A stretch of 64,000 nt of DNA from Frigoribacterium sp. PhB24 (GTDB taxonomy: Bacteria; Actinomycetota; Actinomycetes; Actinomycetales; Microbacteriaceae): assembly GCF_003755185.1 (NCBI RefSeq), contig NZ_RKIC01000009.1, positions 744,001-808,000 of the forward strand, read 5' to 3'. The notes beneath the pieces were generated by a model, which was given only the letters and a program-made list of their open reading frames with translations, made no database searches and was not told where the DNA came from. The position numbers and the translations under genes were made by a program. Positions 57,062 to 64,000 of this stretch are shown here, in pieces; within the stretch, counting starts at the first letter, position 1, and each line of letters starts with the position of its first letter.

Positions 57062-58945
57062 GTGGCCGCTGACGAAGCCGATTTCGGCATTGAACTCCGG
57101 GGCTACCGCAAGGACGAGGTCGATCGTGTCCTGGGCGACCTACGGCGCGAGCTCATCAAGGCCAACGCCGACCGGGCCGACCGGGCGAGCGAGGTCGCGT
57201 TCCTGCAGCAGCGCGTCGACGAGATCCGCGCCGAGCTCGAGGAGGCCGGCACCCCCACCTACTCGGGCCTCGGCAGCAAGCTCGAGCAGACCCTCCGCCT
57301 GGCCGAGCAGCAGTCCACCCTGTTGATCAGCCAGGCCGACATCGACGCCGAGGCCCTGCGCTCGTCGTCCACGGCCGAGGCGAAGCGCCTGGTCGACGAC
57401 GCCACCGAACGGGCCACGGCCCTCCTCGACGACGCCCGGGGCCGTGCCGCGGCCCAGGTGGCCGAGTCCACCGCCGACGCCGACCGTCTGGTCGCGCGCG
57501 CCAAGGCCGAGGCGCGCGACCTCGTGCAAGAGGCCCAGCGCGACGCCATCTCCATCCGCGGTTCGGCGGCCACCGAGGCCGCCCAGAACGTCTCGACGGC
57601 GCGACGCGAGGCCGCTGCGCTCCGGGCCGAGGTCGAGCACGAGGTCGCCGAGCAGCGGGCCTCCGTCGCCCGCGACCTCGCCGAGGCCCGCGACGAGGCC
57701 GAGACCCTGACCGCCGACACGCGCGAGGCCCGTGCCGTCTTCGAGAGCGACTTCGAACGCCAGCGCGCCGACCTCGACCGCGAAGGCGTCACGGTCCGCG
57801 CCGAACTCGCCCGGCTCGACCAGACCACCCGTGCCGACCTCGACGCCGAGATCGGCGCACGCCGCGCCGAACTCGACCGCGAGATCACGACCGCCCGCGC
57901 CGAGCTGGCCGACGACGTCGCGGCCCAGCGCGCCGAGCTGGAGCGCGACGTCGCCGCGGCCCGTGCCGAACTCGCCCACGAGGTCGCCGAGACCAGGGCA
58001 CTCCTCGCCCGAGACGTCGACGCCACCCGGGCCGACCTCACCGACGAGGTCGAGTCCACCCGGGTCGAGCTCGAGCGCGAGATCGCCACCGGGCGCGATC
58101 GCCTTGCGGCCGAGATCGCCCAGGCTCGTTCCGAGCTCGAGAAAGAGGTCGACGACGCCCGCACCGAACTCGACCGCGAGACACGACGCCGCCGCGACGA
58201 GCTCGACCTCGCCGAGACCACGTCGCGCGAACGCATCGAGCGTGTCACCGTCGAGACCGACGAGCGCCTCACCCGCGAGAGCGAGGCGCAGGCCGACCGT
58301 CTCGCCCGCGAGGACACCGACCGACGGGCCGAACTCGCGACCGAACTCGAGCAGGTACGAGCCGAACTCGCCGCCGAGACCGCCGAGGCCCGCGCCGCCC
58401 TGGCGGACGAGACCGAGGCCCAGCGTTCGCGGCTCGCCGCGGACGACGCCCGGGTCCGTGCCGGGCTCGAGGCCGACCGCGAGCGAGCCACCGCCGACCT
58501 GCGCCGCGACGTCGACCAGGGGCGGGCCGACCTCGAGGTCGAGCTGCTCGCCCGACGCGACGAGGCCGAGGTCGAGCTCACGCAGCGACACCAGCAGGCC
58601 GTCGCCGAGACCCAAGAGCTGCTCGACGCCGCGGCCGAGCAGCTCGCCGAGGCCACCCGCCGCGCCGCCGAGGTGCGGCGCGAGGCCGACGAGCTCGAGC
58701 GGAGCGCGACCGAGTACGCCCGCACGACCCGGGCGGACGCCGACGAGACGGCCCACGACGTTCTGACCAACGCCGACGAACGCTCGCGGTCGATCCTGGC
58801 GGACGCCCAGCGACGGGCCGACGACCTCGTCGGCGACGCGGAGGAGCGCCTCGCCGAGATCACACGTGAACGCGACGCCGTCGCCGACTACTTCGAGAAC
58901 CTGCGTGGCATGATCGGACAAGTCGGCGGCGGTACGTCAGAGTAG
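57062..58945 (+). CDS. Long coiled-coil protein with a DivIVA-like start (Scy/FilP-like)
   Basis: 627 aa. The first 30 residues, FGIELRGYRKDEVDRVLGDLRREL, match the DivIVA membrane-targeting motif. Almost all the rest is an uninterrupted coiled coil rich in Ala, Glu, Arg and Asp, with short repeats such as ARAELADDVAAQRAEL and ELDREITT. Such proteins organise polar growth and the cytoskeleton in actinobacteria (Scy, FilP, Wag31 relatives). GTG 57062 lies behind GAAGGAG at a good distance, and translation from there starts just before the DivIVA motif. Transcribed alone; the AI-2E gene follows after 73 bp. Confidence 0.85.
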   Translation: MAADEADFGIELRGYRKDEVDRVLGDLRRELIKANADRADRASEVAFLQQRVDEIRAELEEAGTPTYSGLGSKLEQTLRLAEQQSTLLISQADIDAEALRSSSTAEAKRLVDDATERATALLDDARGRAAAQVAESTADADRLVARAKAEARDLVQEAQRDAISIRGSAATEAAQNVSTARREAAALRAEVEHEVAEQRASVARDLAEARDEAETLTADTREARAVFESDFERQRADLDREGVTVRAELARLDQTTRADLDAEIGARRAELDREITTARAELADDVAAQRAELERDVAAARAELAHEVAETRALLARDVDATRADLTDEVESTRVELEREIATGRDRLAAEIAQARSELEKEVDDARTELDRETRRRRDELDLAETTSRERIERVTVETDERLTRESEAQADRLAREDTDRRAELATELEQVRAELAAETAEARAALADETEAQRSRLAADDARVRAGLEADRERATADLRRDVDQGRADLEVELLARRDEAEVELTQRHQQAVAETQELLDAAAEQLAEATRRAAEVRREADELERSATEYARTTRADADETAHDVLTNADERSRSILADAQRRADDLVGDAEERLAEITRERDAVADYFENLRGMIGQVGGGTSE

Positions 58946-59018
58946 GGCGACAGGCCGTGTCGGGCAGTCGGTGCCGCCGTGGCCTCGACCGGCCCGCGCC
59001 GTCGACAGGAGCCCGCCC

Positions 59019-60077
59019 GTGAAGATCCACAACCCGTTCCGCATCGGCCTGCTCGCGGGCCTGGGTGTGCTCGTCGCCCTCGTGATCGGTGGTGCCGTCG
59101 GCCAGCTCTCGACGATCCTGACCTACGTGGGCGCGGCCCTGTTCATCTCGCTGGGCCTCGACCCCATCGTCTCGTGGCTCGAGAAGCGCCGGGTACCCCG
59201 CGGCATCGCCATCGTGATCGTCCTCGTGGCGGTGGTCGGCGCCTTCGTGGGAGTCGTCTTCGCGATCGTGCCCGTCATCGTCCAGCAGACCACGAGCCTG
59301 ATCCAGGCGCTGACCTCGTACCTGCAGAGCGTCACCACCCAGCAGTTCGTCGACAACCTGCAAGAGCTCGTCCCGCAGAACGTCTTCGACGTGCAGAACG
59401 CGCTCGACTCGATCGTCGACTTCCTGACCAACCCCGACAACGTCGTCACGATCGGTGGCGGAGTCCTCGCCGTCGGCGTGGCGATCGGCAACGGCCTCTT
59501 CGGCACGATCGTCGTGGTCATCCTGACGATCTACTTCACCTCGTCGATCAACAGCGTCAAGCGGGCGCTCTACCAGCTCGTCCCGGCCTCGAAACGGGCC
59601 CAGTTCGTCGACATCTCCGAACAGATCAGCCAGTCGGTGGGGCGCTACGTCATCGGACAGTTCACGCTGGCGGCGATCAACGGCATCCTCAGCTTCGTGT
59701 TCCTCAGCATCATCGGTGCCCAGCAGCCGGCCGTCTTCGCCTTCATCGCGTTCCTCGGCTCGATCATCCCGCTCGTCGGCACCATCAGCGGCTCGGCGGT
59801 CATCGTGCTGGCGCAGATCGCGCTGCTGCCCCAGTCACCCTCCACCTGGATCACCGCCGCCATCTACTACCTCGTCTACATGCAGGTCGAGGCCTACCTC
59901 CTGAGCCCTCGCATCATGCGTCGCGCGGTGCGCGTGCCGGGCGTGATCGTCGTCATCGCGGCCCTCGTCGGCGGCACGCTGCTGGGCGTGCTCGGTGCCC
60001 TCATCGCCATTCCGGTCGCCGCATCGGTCCTGCTGATCATCCGCGAGGTCTACGTGCCCCGGCAGAACCAACTCTGA
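59019..60077 (+). CDS. AI-2E/PerM family membrane permease
   Basis: 352 aa. Seven to eight predicted membrane segments. The family pattern is visible: paired segments at the N-terminus (LLAGLGVLVALVIGGAVGQL, TYVGAALFISLGLDPIVSWLEKRRVPR), a hydrophilic section (about residues 85-160), then LSFVFLSIIGAQQPAVFAFIAFLGSIIPLVGTISGSAVIVL and a C-terminal pair. Members export autoinducer-2 or work as Na+/H+ antiporters. The substrate is not readable. GTG 59019 follows ACAGGAG at 8 nt; an ATG upstream would add a basic tail with no support. Confidence 0.9.
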   Translation: MKIHNPFRIGLLAGLGVLVALVIGGAVGQLSTILTYVGAALFISLGLDPIVSWLEKRRVPRGIAIVIVLVAVVGAFVGVVFAIVPVIVQQTTSLIQALTSYLQSVTTQQFVDNLQELVPQNVFDVQNALDSIVDFLTNPDNVVTIGGGVLAVGVAIGNGLFGTIVVVILTIYFTSSINSVKRALYQLVPASKRAQFVDISEQISQSVGRYVIGQFTLAAINGILSFVFLSIIGAQQPAVFAFIAFLGSIIPLVGTISGSAVIVLAQIALLPQSPSTWITAAIYYLVYMQVEAYLLSPRIMRRAVRVPGVIVVIAALVGGTLLGVLGALIAIPVAASVLLIIREVYVPRQNQL

Positions 60078-60141
60078 AGCGGGCGGTCACCACCGCCGAC
60101 GGCGAGACACCGCGACAGACGCGGGCCGAGGTCGGACGCCG

Positions 60142-60897
60142 TCAGGAGGCGCGGGGCGGCCACGTGGACGGCAACGGCAGCGCACCGGGCGCCACCCGAC
60201 GGACGATCTCGGTCAACACGCGGCTGGTCTGCTTCTCTCCGACCCAGAGGTGCTTGCCCCCCTCGACGGCGACGACCTCGGCCTCGGGCACGAGGGCGAA
60301 CCGTCGACGGGCCTCGTCGGGCCGCAGGTAGTCGTCGAACTCGGGAACCACGGCCACGACGGGCAGGCCGACCCCGTGCCAGGCTCCGAGCTCGGCGTCC
60401 GACGTGCGATGCAGCGGCGGGGACAGCAGGACGACGCCCGCGACCTCGACGTCGAGGCCGTGCTTGAGGGCGACCTCGGTGCCGAACGACCAGCCCACCA
60501 GCCACGGCAGGGGCAGACCCCGCTGGCGCACGAAAGCCACGGCAGCGGCGAGGTCGGCCGCCTCGGCCACCCCCTCGCCGAACTCACCGTCGGAACGACC
60601 CCGCGGGGACGACACCCCACGGAAATTGAACCGGAGCACGGCCAGGTCGGCCAGGGCCGGCAGGCGGGCCGCCGCCTTGCGGATGACGTGGGAGTCCATG
60701 AACCCGCCGGCCGTGGGCAGGGGGTGCAAGGCGACGATCGTGCCGATGGGCTCACGATCGGCCGGCAGGCTCAGCTCGCCCACCAGCGTCAGTCCGTCAC
60801 CAGTGTGGAGTTCGACGTCCTCGCGGCGAGCGGGCAGCAGGACTCCCCCGCGGATGTCGGCGGCATCGGTGTCGGCGTCGATGTCGGGAGTGGTCAC
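60142..60897 (-). CDS. Alpha/beta hydrolase
   Basis: 251 aa. The nucleophile elbow is GWSFG, and HPLPTAGGFMDSHVIRKAAARL with VLRFNFRGVSSPRG are landmarks of the small alpha/beta-hydrolase family near KANL3/Tex30 and dienelactone hydrolase-like proteins. The acid is probably in PEFDDYLRPDEA and the catalytic His in GGKHLWVG. Substrate unknown. GTG 60897 has GGAGGATCTC directly upstream and overlaps the previous stop. The last residues (PPRAS) are encoded by an AGGAGGCGCG copy (60144-60153). Confidence 0.82.
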   Translation of the reverse strand: MTTPDIDADTDAADIRGGVLLPARREDVELHTGDGLTLVGELSLPADREPIGTIVALHPLPTAGGFMDSHVIRKAAARLPALADLAVLRFNFRGVSSPRGRSDGEFGEGVAEAADLAAAVAFVRQRGLPLPWLVGWSFGTEVALKHGLDVEVAGVVLLSPPLHRTSDAELGAWHGVGLPVVAVVPEFDDYLRPDEARRRFALVPEAEVVAVEGGKHLWVGEKQTSRVLTEIVRRVAPGALPLPSTWPPRAS

Positions 60898-61193
60898 GAG
60901 ATCCTCCAGCAGTGGGTGTGCCAGTGTCGGCGGGCCGCCAGGTCGTCCTCGGCGCCGAAGAGCCCGTCCGCCCGCCACGCCACGACGTGGGGCGTCGCCG
61001 GGACGATGCCCAACGAGCAGCCGGGGCAGACGTATTCTTTGACGGCGGACGACGCCGACACCGACTGCACGTTGAACGAACGCCCGTGTTTGGTCTCGAC
61101 GGTCAGGCCACCGAAGGACGCCCGGGTGACGTCGTACGCCTCGTCGGCCTCACGCCGGTCGCGCGAGCGACGGGATCGGTTGCTGCGGGGCAT
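60894..61193 (-). CDS. Small zinc-binding protein, 99 aa
   Basis: The N-terminus MPRSNRSRRSRDRREADEAY is highly basic. A compact part follows with CPGC (residues 55-58) and, near the C-terminus, HWHTHCW, giving a CxxC...HxHxxC arrangement able to hold zinc. It resembles short actinobacterial proteins sometimes labelled 'ATP/GTP-binding', for which no function is known. Its stop overlaps the hydrolase start (GTGA), so the two are coupled. Confidence 0.75.
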   Translation of the reverse strand: MPRSNRSRRSRDRREADEAYDVTRASFGGLTVETKHGRSFNVQSVSASSAVKEYVCPGCSLGIVPATPHVVAWRADGLFGAEDDLAARRHWHTHCWRIS

Positions 61194-61241
61194 GACGACC
61201 AGCGTAGCAACGGCCCCCGTGGACGAGGGCCGTGCGACTAC

Positions 61242-62066
61242 TCAATACCAGTTCTTGGCGACGGAGTGGGCCCAGGCTCCGCACGGCGTGCCGTAGCGTC
61301 CACCGATGTAGTTGAGGCCCCATGTGATCTGCGTCGCGGGGTTGGTCTGCCAATCCGCACCGACCGAACCCATCTTGCTGCCGGGCAGAGCCTGAGGGAT
61401 GCCGTAGGCCCCGCTCGAGCGGTTCGACGCGTAGACGTTCCACCCGGACTCTTTCTGCCACAGCGACACGAGGCAGTCGTACTGATCGGAACCCCAACCG
61501 CGTGCGGTGACCAGTTCGGCGGCGACGGCCTTGGCGCTGCCCGGGTCGGGCGTACCCGCCACCGGAGCGACGGAGGACTTCTTGGCGGAACCGGAGGTCG
61601 CACCCGAGGGGGCGTCGGGCTTCTCGGTCTCGGCCACCACGACGGGCGGGGGCGGCGGCGGGACGTATTCGGTGACGCCGTAGGCGTCTCGATCGGCGAC
61701 CGTCACCGCGGCATCGGCGACGGTGAGGGTCTGGCCGGGCGCCGTCAGCACCGAGGCGGCACCCGGGACGGTCGTCGCGGCCTCGGCCCCGGCCAGCGGG
61801 TTGACGAGGGAGGCCGACACGAAGGCGAAGGACGCGCAGAACCCGATGAGGGGCAGGACGACGCGTCGCGGGACACCGGGCCGACGAGCGGCCGGGGCGG
61901 TGGCACGGCCGGGCCCGGTGAAGGCGAGGGAACCGGCTGACGGACGGCGGACGACGCTCTGTGACGCCGGGACGCGGACGCGTCGACGGGTCGAAGATCG
62001 TTCGACTGCGGCCGGATGCTCTCGTCGAGAGGGTCCGGGGGTCGGATTCGCTGCGTGCCTGCCCAT
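61242..62066 (-). CDS. Secreted transglycosylase-like protein
   Basis: 274 aa. A long basic cytoplasmic N-terminus (about 70 aa) leads to a signal-anchor helix (RVVLPLIGFCASFAFVSASLV) and a Pro/Ser/Ala linker. The C-terminal domain (from about residue 195) has YDCLVSLWQKESGWNVYASNRSSGAYGIPQALPGSKM...GLNYIGGRYGTPCGAWAHS, the lysozyme-like fold of aggregation-promoting and transglycosylase-SLT proteins, with the catalytic Glu in QKESGWN. It should cut peptidoglycan glycan strands. The long N-terminal tail before the helix is unusual. Signal cleavage is uncertain. Confidence 0.88.
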   Translation of the reverse strand: MGRHAANPTPGPSRREHPAAVERSSTRRRVRVPASQSVVRRPSAGSLAFTGPGRATAPAARRPGVPRRVVLPLIGFCASFAFVSASLVNPLAGAEAATTVPGAASVLTAPGQTLTVADAAVTVADRDAYGVTEYVPPPPPPVVVAETEKPDAPSGATSGSAKKSSVAPVAGTPDPGSAKAVAAELVTARGWGSDQYDCLVSLWQKESGWNVYASNRSSGAYGIPQALPGSKMGSVGADWQTNPATQITWGLNYIGGRYGTPCGAWAHSVAKNWY

Positions 62067-62167
62067 GAGTCCGTCCAGGGTAACCGATGGCGCACTGGAG
62101 GGCCAGAGACGGCGGTCAGCGTGTCGGGGTGTGATCTCGCCGCCCGGGCCGGAACCCGGGGTGATCG

Positions 62168-62725
62168 TCAGCGCACCGCGAGCATGACGTCGACCACCGT
62201 GTCGAGCAGGAGGTCGACCTGACTCTCGCGATAGCCCCCGCGCTTCGCCCGGAAGACCGAGGCACGTACGTCGTCGATGCTGAGGGGCCGCCCATCGGTG
62301 AAGTAGCCGTGGAGGCGGCGGGTCAGGCGGTCGACGTCTCGCGGGTGGTAGCCCGACGTCAGGATGCCGACACGGTCGAACCGATGGCCCTGCGGTCGCT
62401 CGAGCCGGGCAACGATGTCTTCGGCCCCGGAGCGCGCGGACGAGAACCAGGTGGACTCCGCACCGGACGAGACGGCGCGTTCACGCTCGCGACTGGCGAA
62501 GGCGTCCTCGAGACGTTCGAGCGCGGCGTCGACGTGCGCCGTTGAGTAGCCGTTCTTCGTCAGCCCGAAGGCCGTGCGTCGGATGCGTGCCGAGTCGATG
62601 CCGAGGCTCGCGTCGCCGGCGTAGGCCTTGCGGGCCTCGGTCAGGAACGCGTCGACCTCGTCGACGACGTAGCCCCGCTTGCCTTGGGGGACGGTCGGAA
62701 ATGTGCTGCTCACGGCGACCATCAT
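62168..62725 (-). CDS. Protein with four DivIVA-like GY...VD motifs
   Basis: About 185 aa. Four similar motifs occur: FPTVPQGKRGYVVDEVDAFL, FGLTKNGYSTAHVDAALERL, FDRVGILTSGYHPRDVDRL and FRAKRGGYRESQVDLLL. Each follows F-x(5-8)-GY-x(3-4)-VD-x2-L, the N-terminal DivIVA pattern. DivIVA itself has one such motif and then a coiled coil; here the motifs alternate with short helices and no long coil follows. It is possibly a septal or polar protein. The start is uncertain: ATG 62725, ATG 62722 or GTG 62713 are all possible. Confidence 0.75.
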   Translation of the reverse strand: MMVAVSSTFPTVPQGKRGYVVDEVDAFLTEARKAYAGDASLGIDSARIRRTAFGLTKNGYSTAHVDAALERLEDAFASRERERAVSSGAESTWFSSARSGAEDIVARLERPQGHRFDRVGILTSGYHPRDVDRLTRRLHGYFTDGRPLSIDDVRASVFRAKRGGYRESQVDLLLDTVVDVMLAVR

Positions 62726-62785
62726 GCCGCATCGCCACATGACCACCCGCTGGACGCGCGGCCCGTCGGCGTCGGCCGACCGCGG

Positions 62786-63784
62786 TCAGGCGAAGAGGAG
62801 GTAGAGGCCGTACGCCGCCGCGGCGGACGGCAGCGTGCTGTCGAGCCGGTCGAGGAATCCACCGTGACCCGGCAGCCAGGTGCTGATGTCCTTGATACCG
62901 AGATCGCGTTTGATGAGTGATTCGGACAGGTCGCCGATGGTGGCCGTGACGATGATCACGCCTCCGAACACGAAGCCGAACCACCACGGTTCGTCGAGCA
63001 GGAACACCGAGAGCAGGACGGCCGCGATCAGGCTGGCGGCCACCGAGCCGGCGAAGCCCTCCCAGGTCTTCTTCGGGCTGATGCGCGGCGCCATCGGATG
63101 CTTGCCGAAGTTGAGCCCCGTCGCGTAGGCGCCGGTGTCGACGGCGATCACGACGATGAGCGCCGACAGCGTCCACCACTGACCGTCGGGCCGGGCTGCC
63201 ATGAGAACCATGAAGCTGCCGAGGAACGAACAGTAGATCTGGACGAAGGCCCCGGCCCCCAGGTCACGACCAAGCGAGGAGGCGCCACCCCGATGCGAAG
63301 GACGCGCCAACTCGACGAGGCGCCACAGCGACACGAAGACGATGCCACCGACGAGGGCGGCCCATTGTCCGCCCGCGCCGCCGTAGAAGGCGGCGGGGAC
63401 GACCGCCACGCCCGCGAGGACGCTCGGCAGCCGAGGCACGTCGCGGCCCGCGAAACGAAGGGCACTGGCGAGCTCGAAGCACAGCGAGCCGATCAGAGCC
63501 GCCGCGACGATCATGAAGAACGCCTTGACGAAGATCAGGCTGAGCAGGACCGCGGCACCCAGCAGCACGCCCACGGCGATGGCCGCGGGCAGGTTGCGAC
63601 CGGTGCGTGCCGTCAGCTTCTCGTTGCGGGAGTCGAGGCGTGCCTTGCCCGCCCGCAGCTGGTTCTCGATGTCGTGCCTCGCCGCCTGCGCGCGAGCGTC
63701 GAAGTCGGCCCGGCGACTGCCGAGAGTGCTCTTCTGAGCCGGTGACGGGTCGTCGGGGCCGGCGTCGTCGGGTCGCTGTCTCAT
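62786..63784 (-). CDS. cdsA: Phosphatidate cytidylyltransferase CdsA
   Basis: 332 aa. Makes CDP-diacylglycerol from phosphatidate and CTP. A cytoplasmic N-terminal tail (about 65 aa, charged) comes first; about eight membrane segments follow. The family signature is SESLIKRDLGIKDISTWLPGHGGFLDRLDSTL near the C-terminus, with the preceding conserved FGKHPMAPRISPKKTWEGF. Its start overlaps the frr stop by one base (TGATG), the standard frr-cdsA arrangement. Confidence 0.95.
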   Translation of the reverse strand: MRQRPDDAGPDDPSPAQKSTLGSRRADFDARAQAARHDIENQLRAGKARLDSRNEKLTARTGRNLPAAIAVGVLLGAAVLLSLIFVKAFFMIVAAALIGSLCFELASALRFAGRDVPRLPSVLAGVAVVPAAFYGGAGGQWAALVGGIVFVSLWRLVELARPSHRGGASSLGRDLGAGAFVQIYCSFLGSFMVLMAARPDGQWWTLSALIVVIAVDTGAYATGLNFGKHPMAPRISPKKTWEGFAGSVAASLIAAVLLSVFLLDEPWWFGFVFGGVIIVTATIGDLSESLIKRDLGIKDISTWLPGHGGFLDRLDSTLPSAAAAYGLYLLFA

Positions 63785-64000
63785 CAGACCTCGAGCAGCT
63801 CCGCTTCTTTCTTCTTCAGCGCGTCGTCGATCGAGTCGATGTAGCCCTTGGTGATCGACTCGAGCTCTTTCTCGGCACGAGCGACCTCGTCGTCGCCGAC
63901 CTCGGTCTTCTGCGCGTCCAGCGCCTCTTTCGACTTGCGTCGGACGTTGCGCACCTGCACCTTGGCGTCCTCGCCCTTGCTGCGCACGATCTTGACGAAC
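63784..64000 (-). CDS. frr: Ribosome recycling factor, C-terminal part (cut by the window edge)
   Basis: The last 72 residues or so of RRF, running off the right edge on the minus strand. [15 protein letters not shown] and [23 protein letters not shown] match the conserved three-helix-bundle C-terminus. RRF splits the ribosome after termination together with EF-G. It is followed directly by cdsA. Confidence 0.93.
   Translation of the reverse strand, partial: FVKIVRSKGEDAKVQVRNVRRKSKEALDAQKTEVGDDEVARAEKELESITKGYIDSIDDALKKKEAELLEV

Overview
The window is high-GC actinobacterial DNA, about 70% GC in hand-counted lines outside 13.9-21.2 kb. It most resembles a Microbacteriaceae chromosome (Frigoribacterium, Curtobacterium or Rathayibacter-like). 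The reasons are the tmRNA tag ANNKRTDFALAA, the rsgA/hisN neighbourhood, the GlgE glucan genes, LAYTG-type sorting signals and the pervasive ATGA/GTGA gene overlaps. The genus is inference. All coordinates and starts were read from the sequence without database searches.

Layout. 0-3.6 kb: rsgA and hisN, separated by a Fic-domain gene that looks inserted. 4-6.9 kb: a DHA2-type MFS exporter and a formaldehyde dehydrogenase. 7.2-23.9 kb: a Wzx/Wzy-type surface-polysaccharide locus. It holds a Wzz/BY-kinase, a tyrosine phosphatase, an Asp-box protein, a 4,6-dehydratase, an aminotransferase and a FemAB-like acyltransferase. It also has a phosphoglycosyl transferase carrying an N-terminal half glycosyltransferase, a GNAT enzyme, flippase, polymerase, GT4, UDP-sugar dehydrogenase, LytR-CpsA-Psr ligase and a polytopic membrane protein. 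GC drops inside the acyltransferase gene and recovers at the LCP gene, which outlines a recombined variable core of about 7.4 kb. 24.1-25.7 kb: a repeat-containing LAYTG wall-anchored protein. 25.9-29.8 kb: ssrA, smpB, ftsX, ftsE and prfB.

30-34.7 kb and 45.5-49.3 kb: two separate operons, each pairing a SipW-type signal peptidase with proteins carrying the alternate signal ending (AAWTDSE or ALWN[AT]S). The first also encodes a LAYTG protein. The second places a strong hairpin right after its first substrate gene. These two modules are the best candidate here for an incompletely described surface-fibre system. Between them lie a cysteine desulfurase, glgX, ybaK-like, a CSD-DUF1294 gene and an oligopeptide ABC transporter. 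49.7-53.9 kb: glgE-glgB. 54-64 kb: a CnoX-like thioredoxin with a coupled membrane protein, a Scy/DivIVA-like coiled-coil protein, an AI-2E family permease, a hydrolase pair, a transglycosylase-like protein, a fourfold DivIVA-motif protein, cdsA and the end of frr.

Across most of the window a 10-bp word, AGGAGGCGCG or its complement, occurs 25 times. Five inverted pairs occur. It lies in intergenic DNA, at protein termini and in linkers, and is absent from about 21 kb (5.7-26.9 kb) that includes the polysaccharide locus. A separate CCCC-N6-GGGG-like palindrome (CCCCCGAACGGG and relatives) sits upstream of four sets of cell-surface genes and may be an operator.
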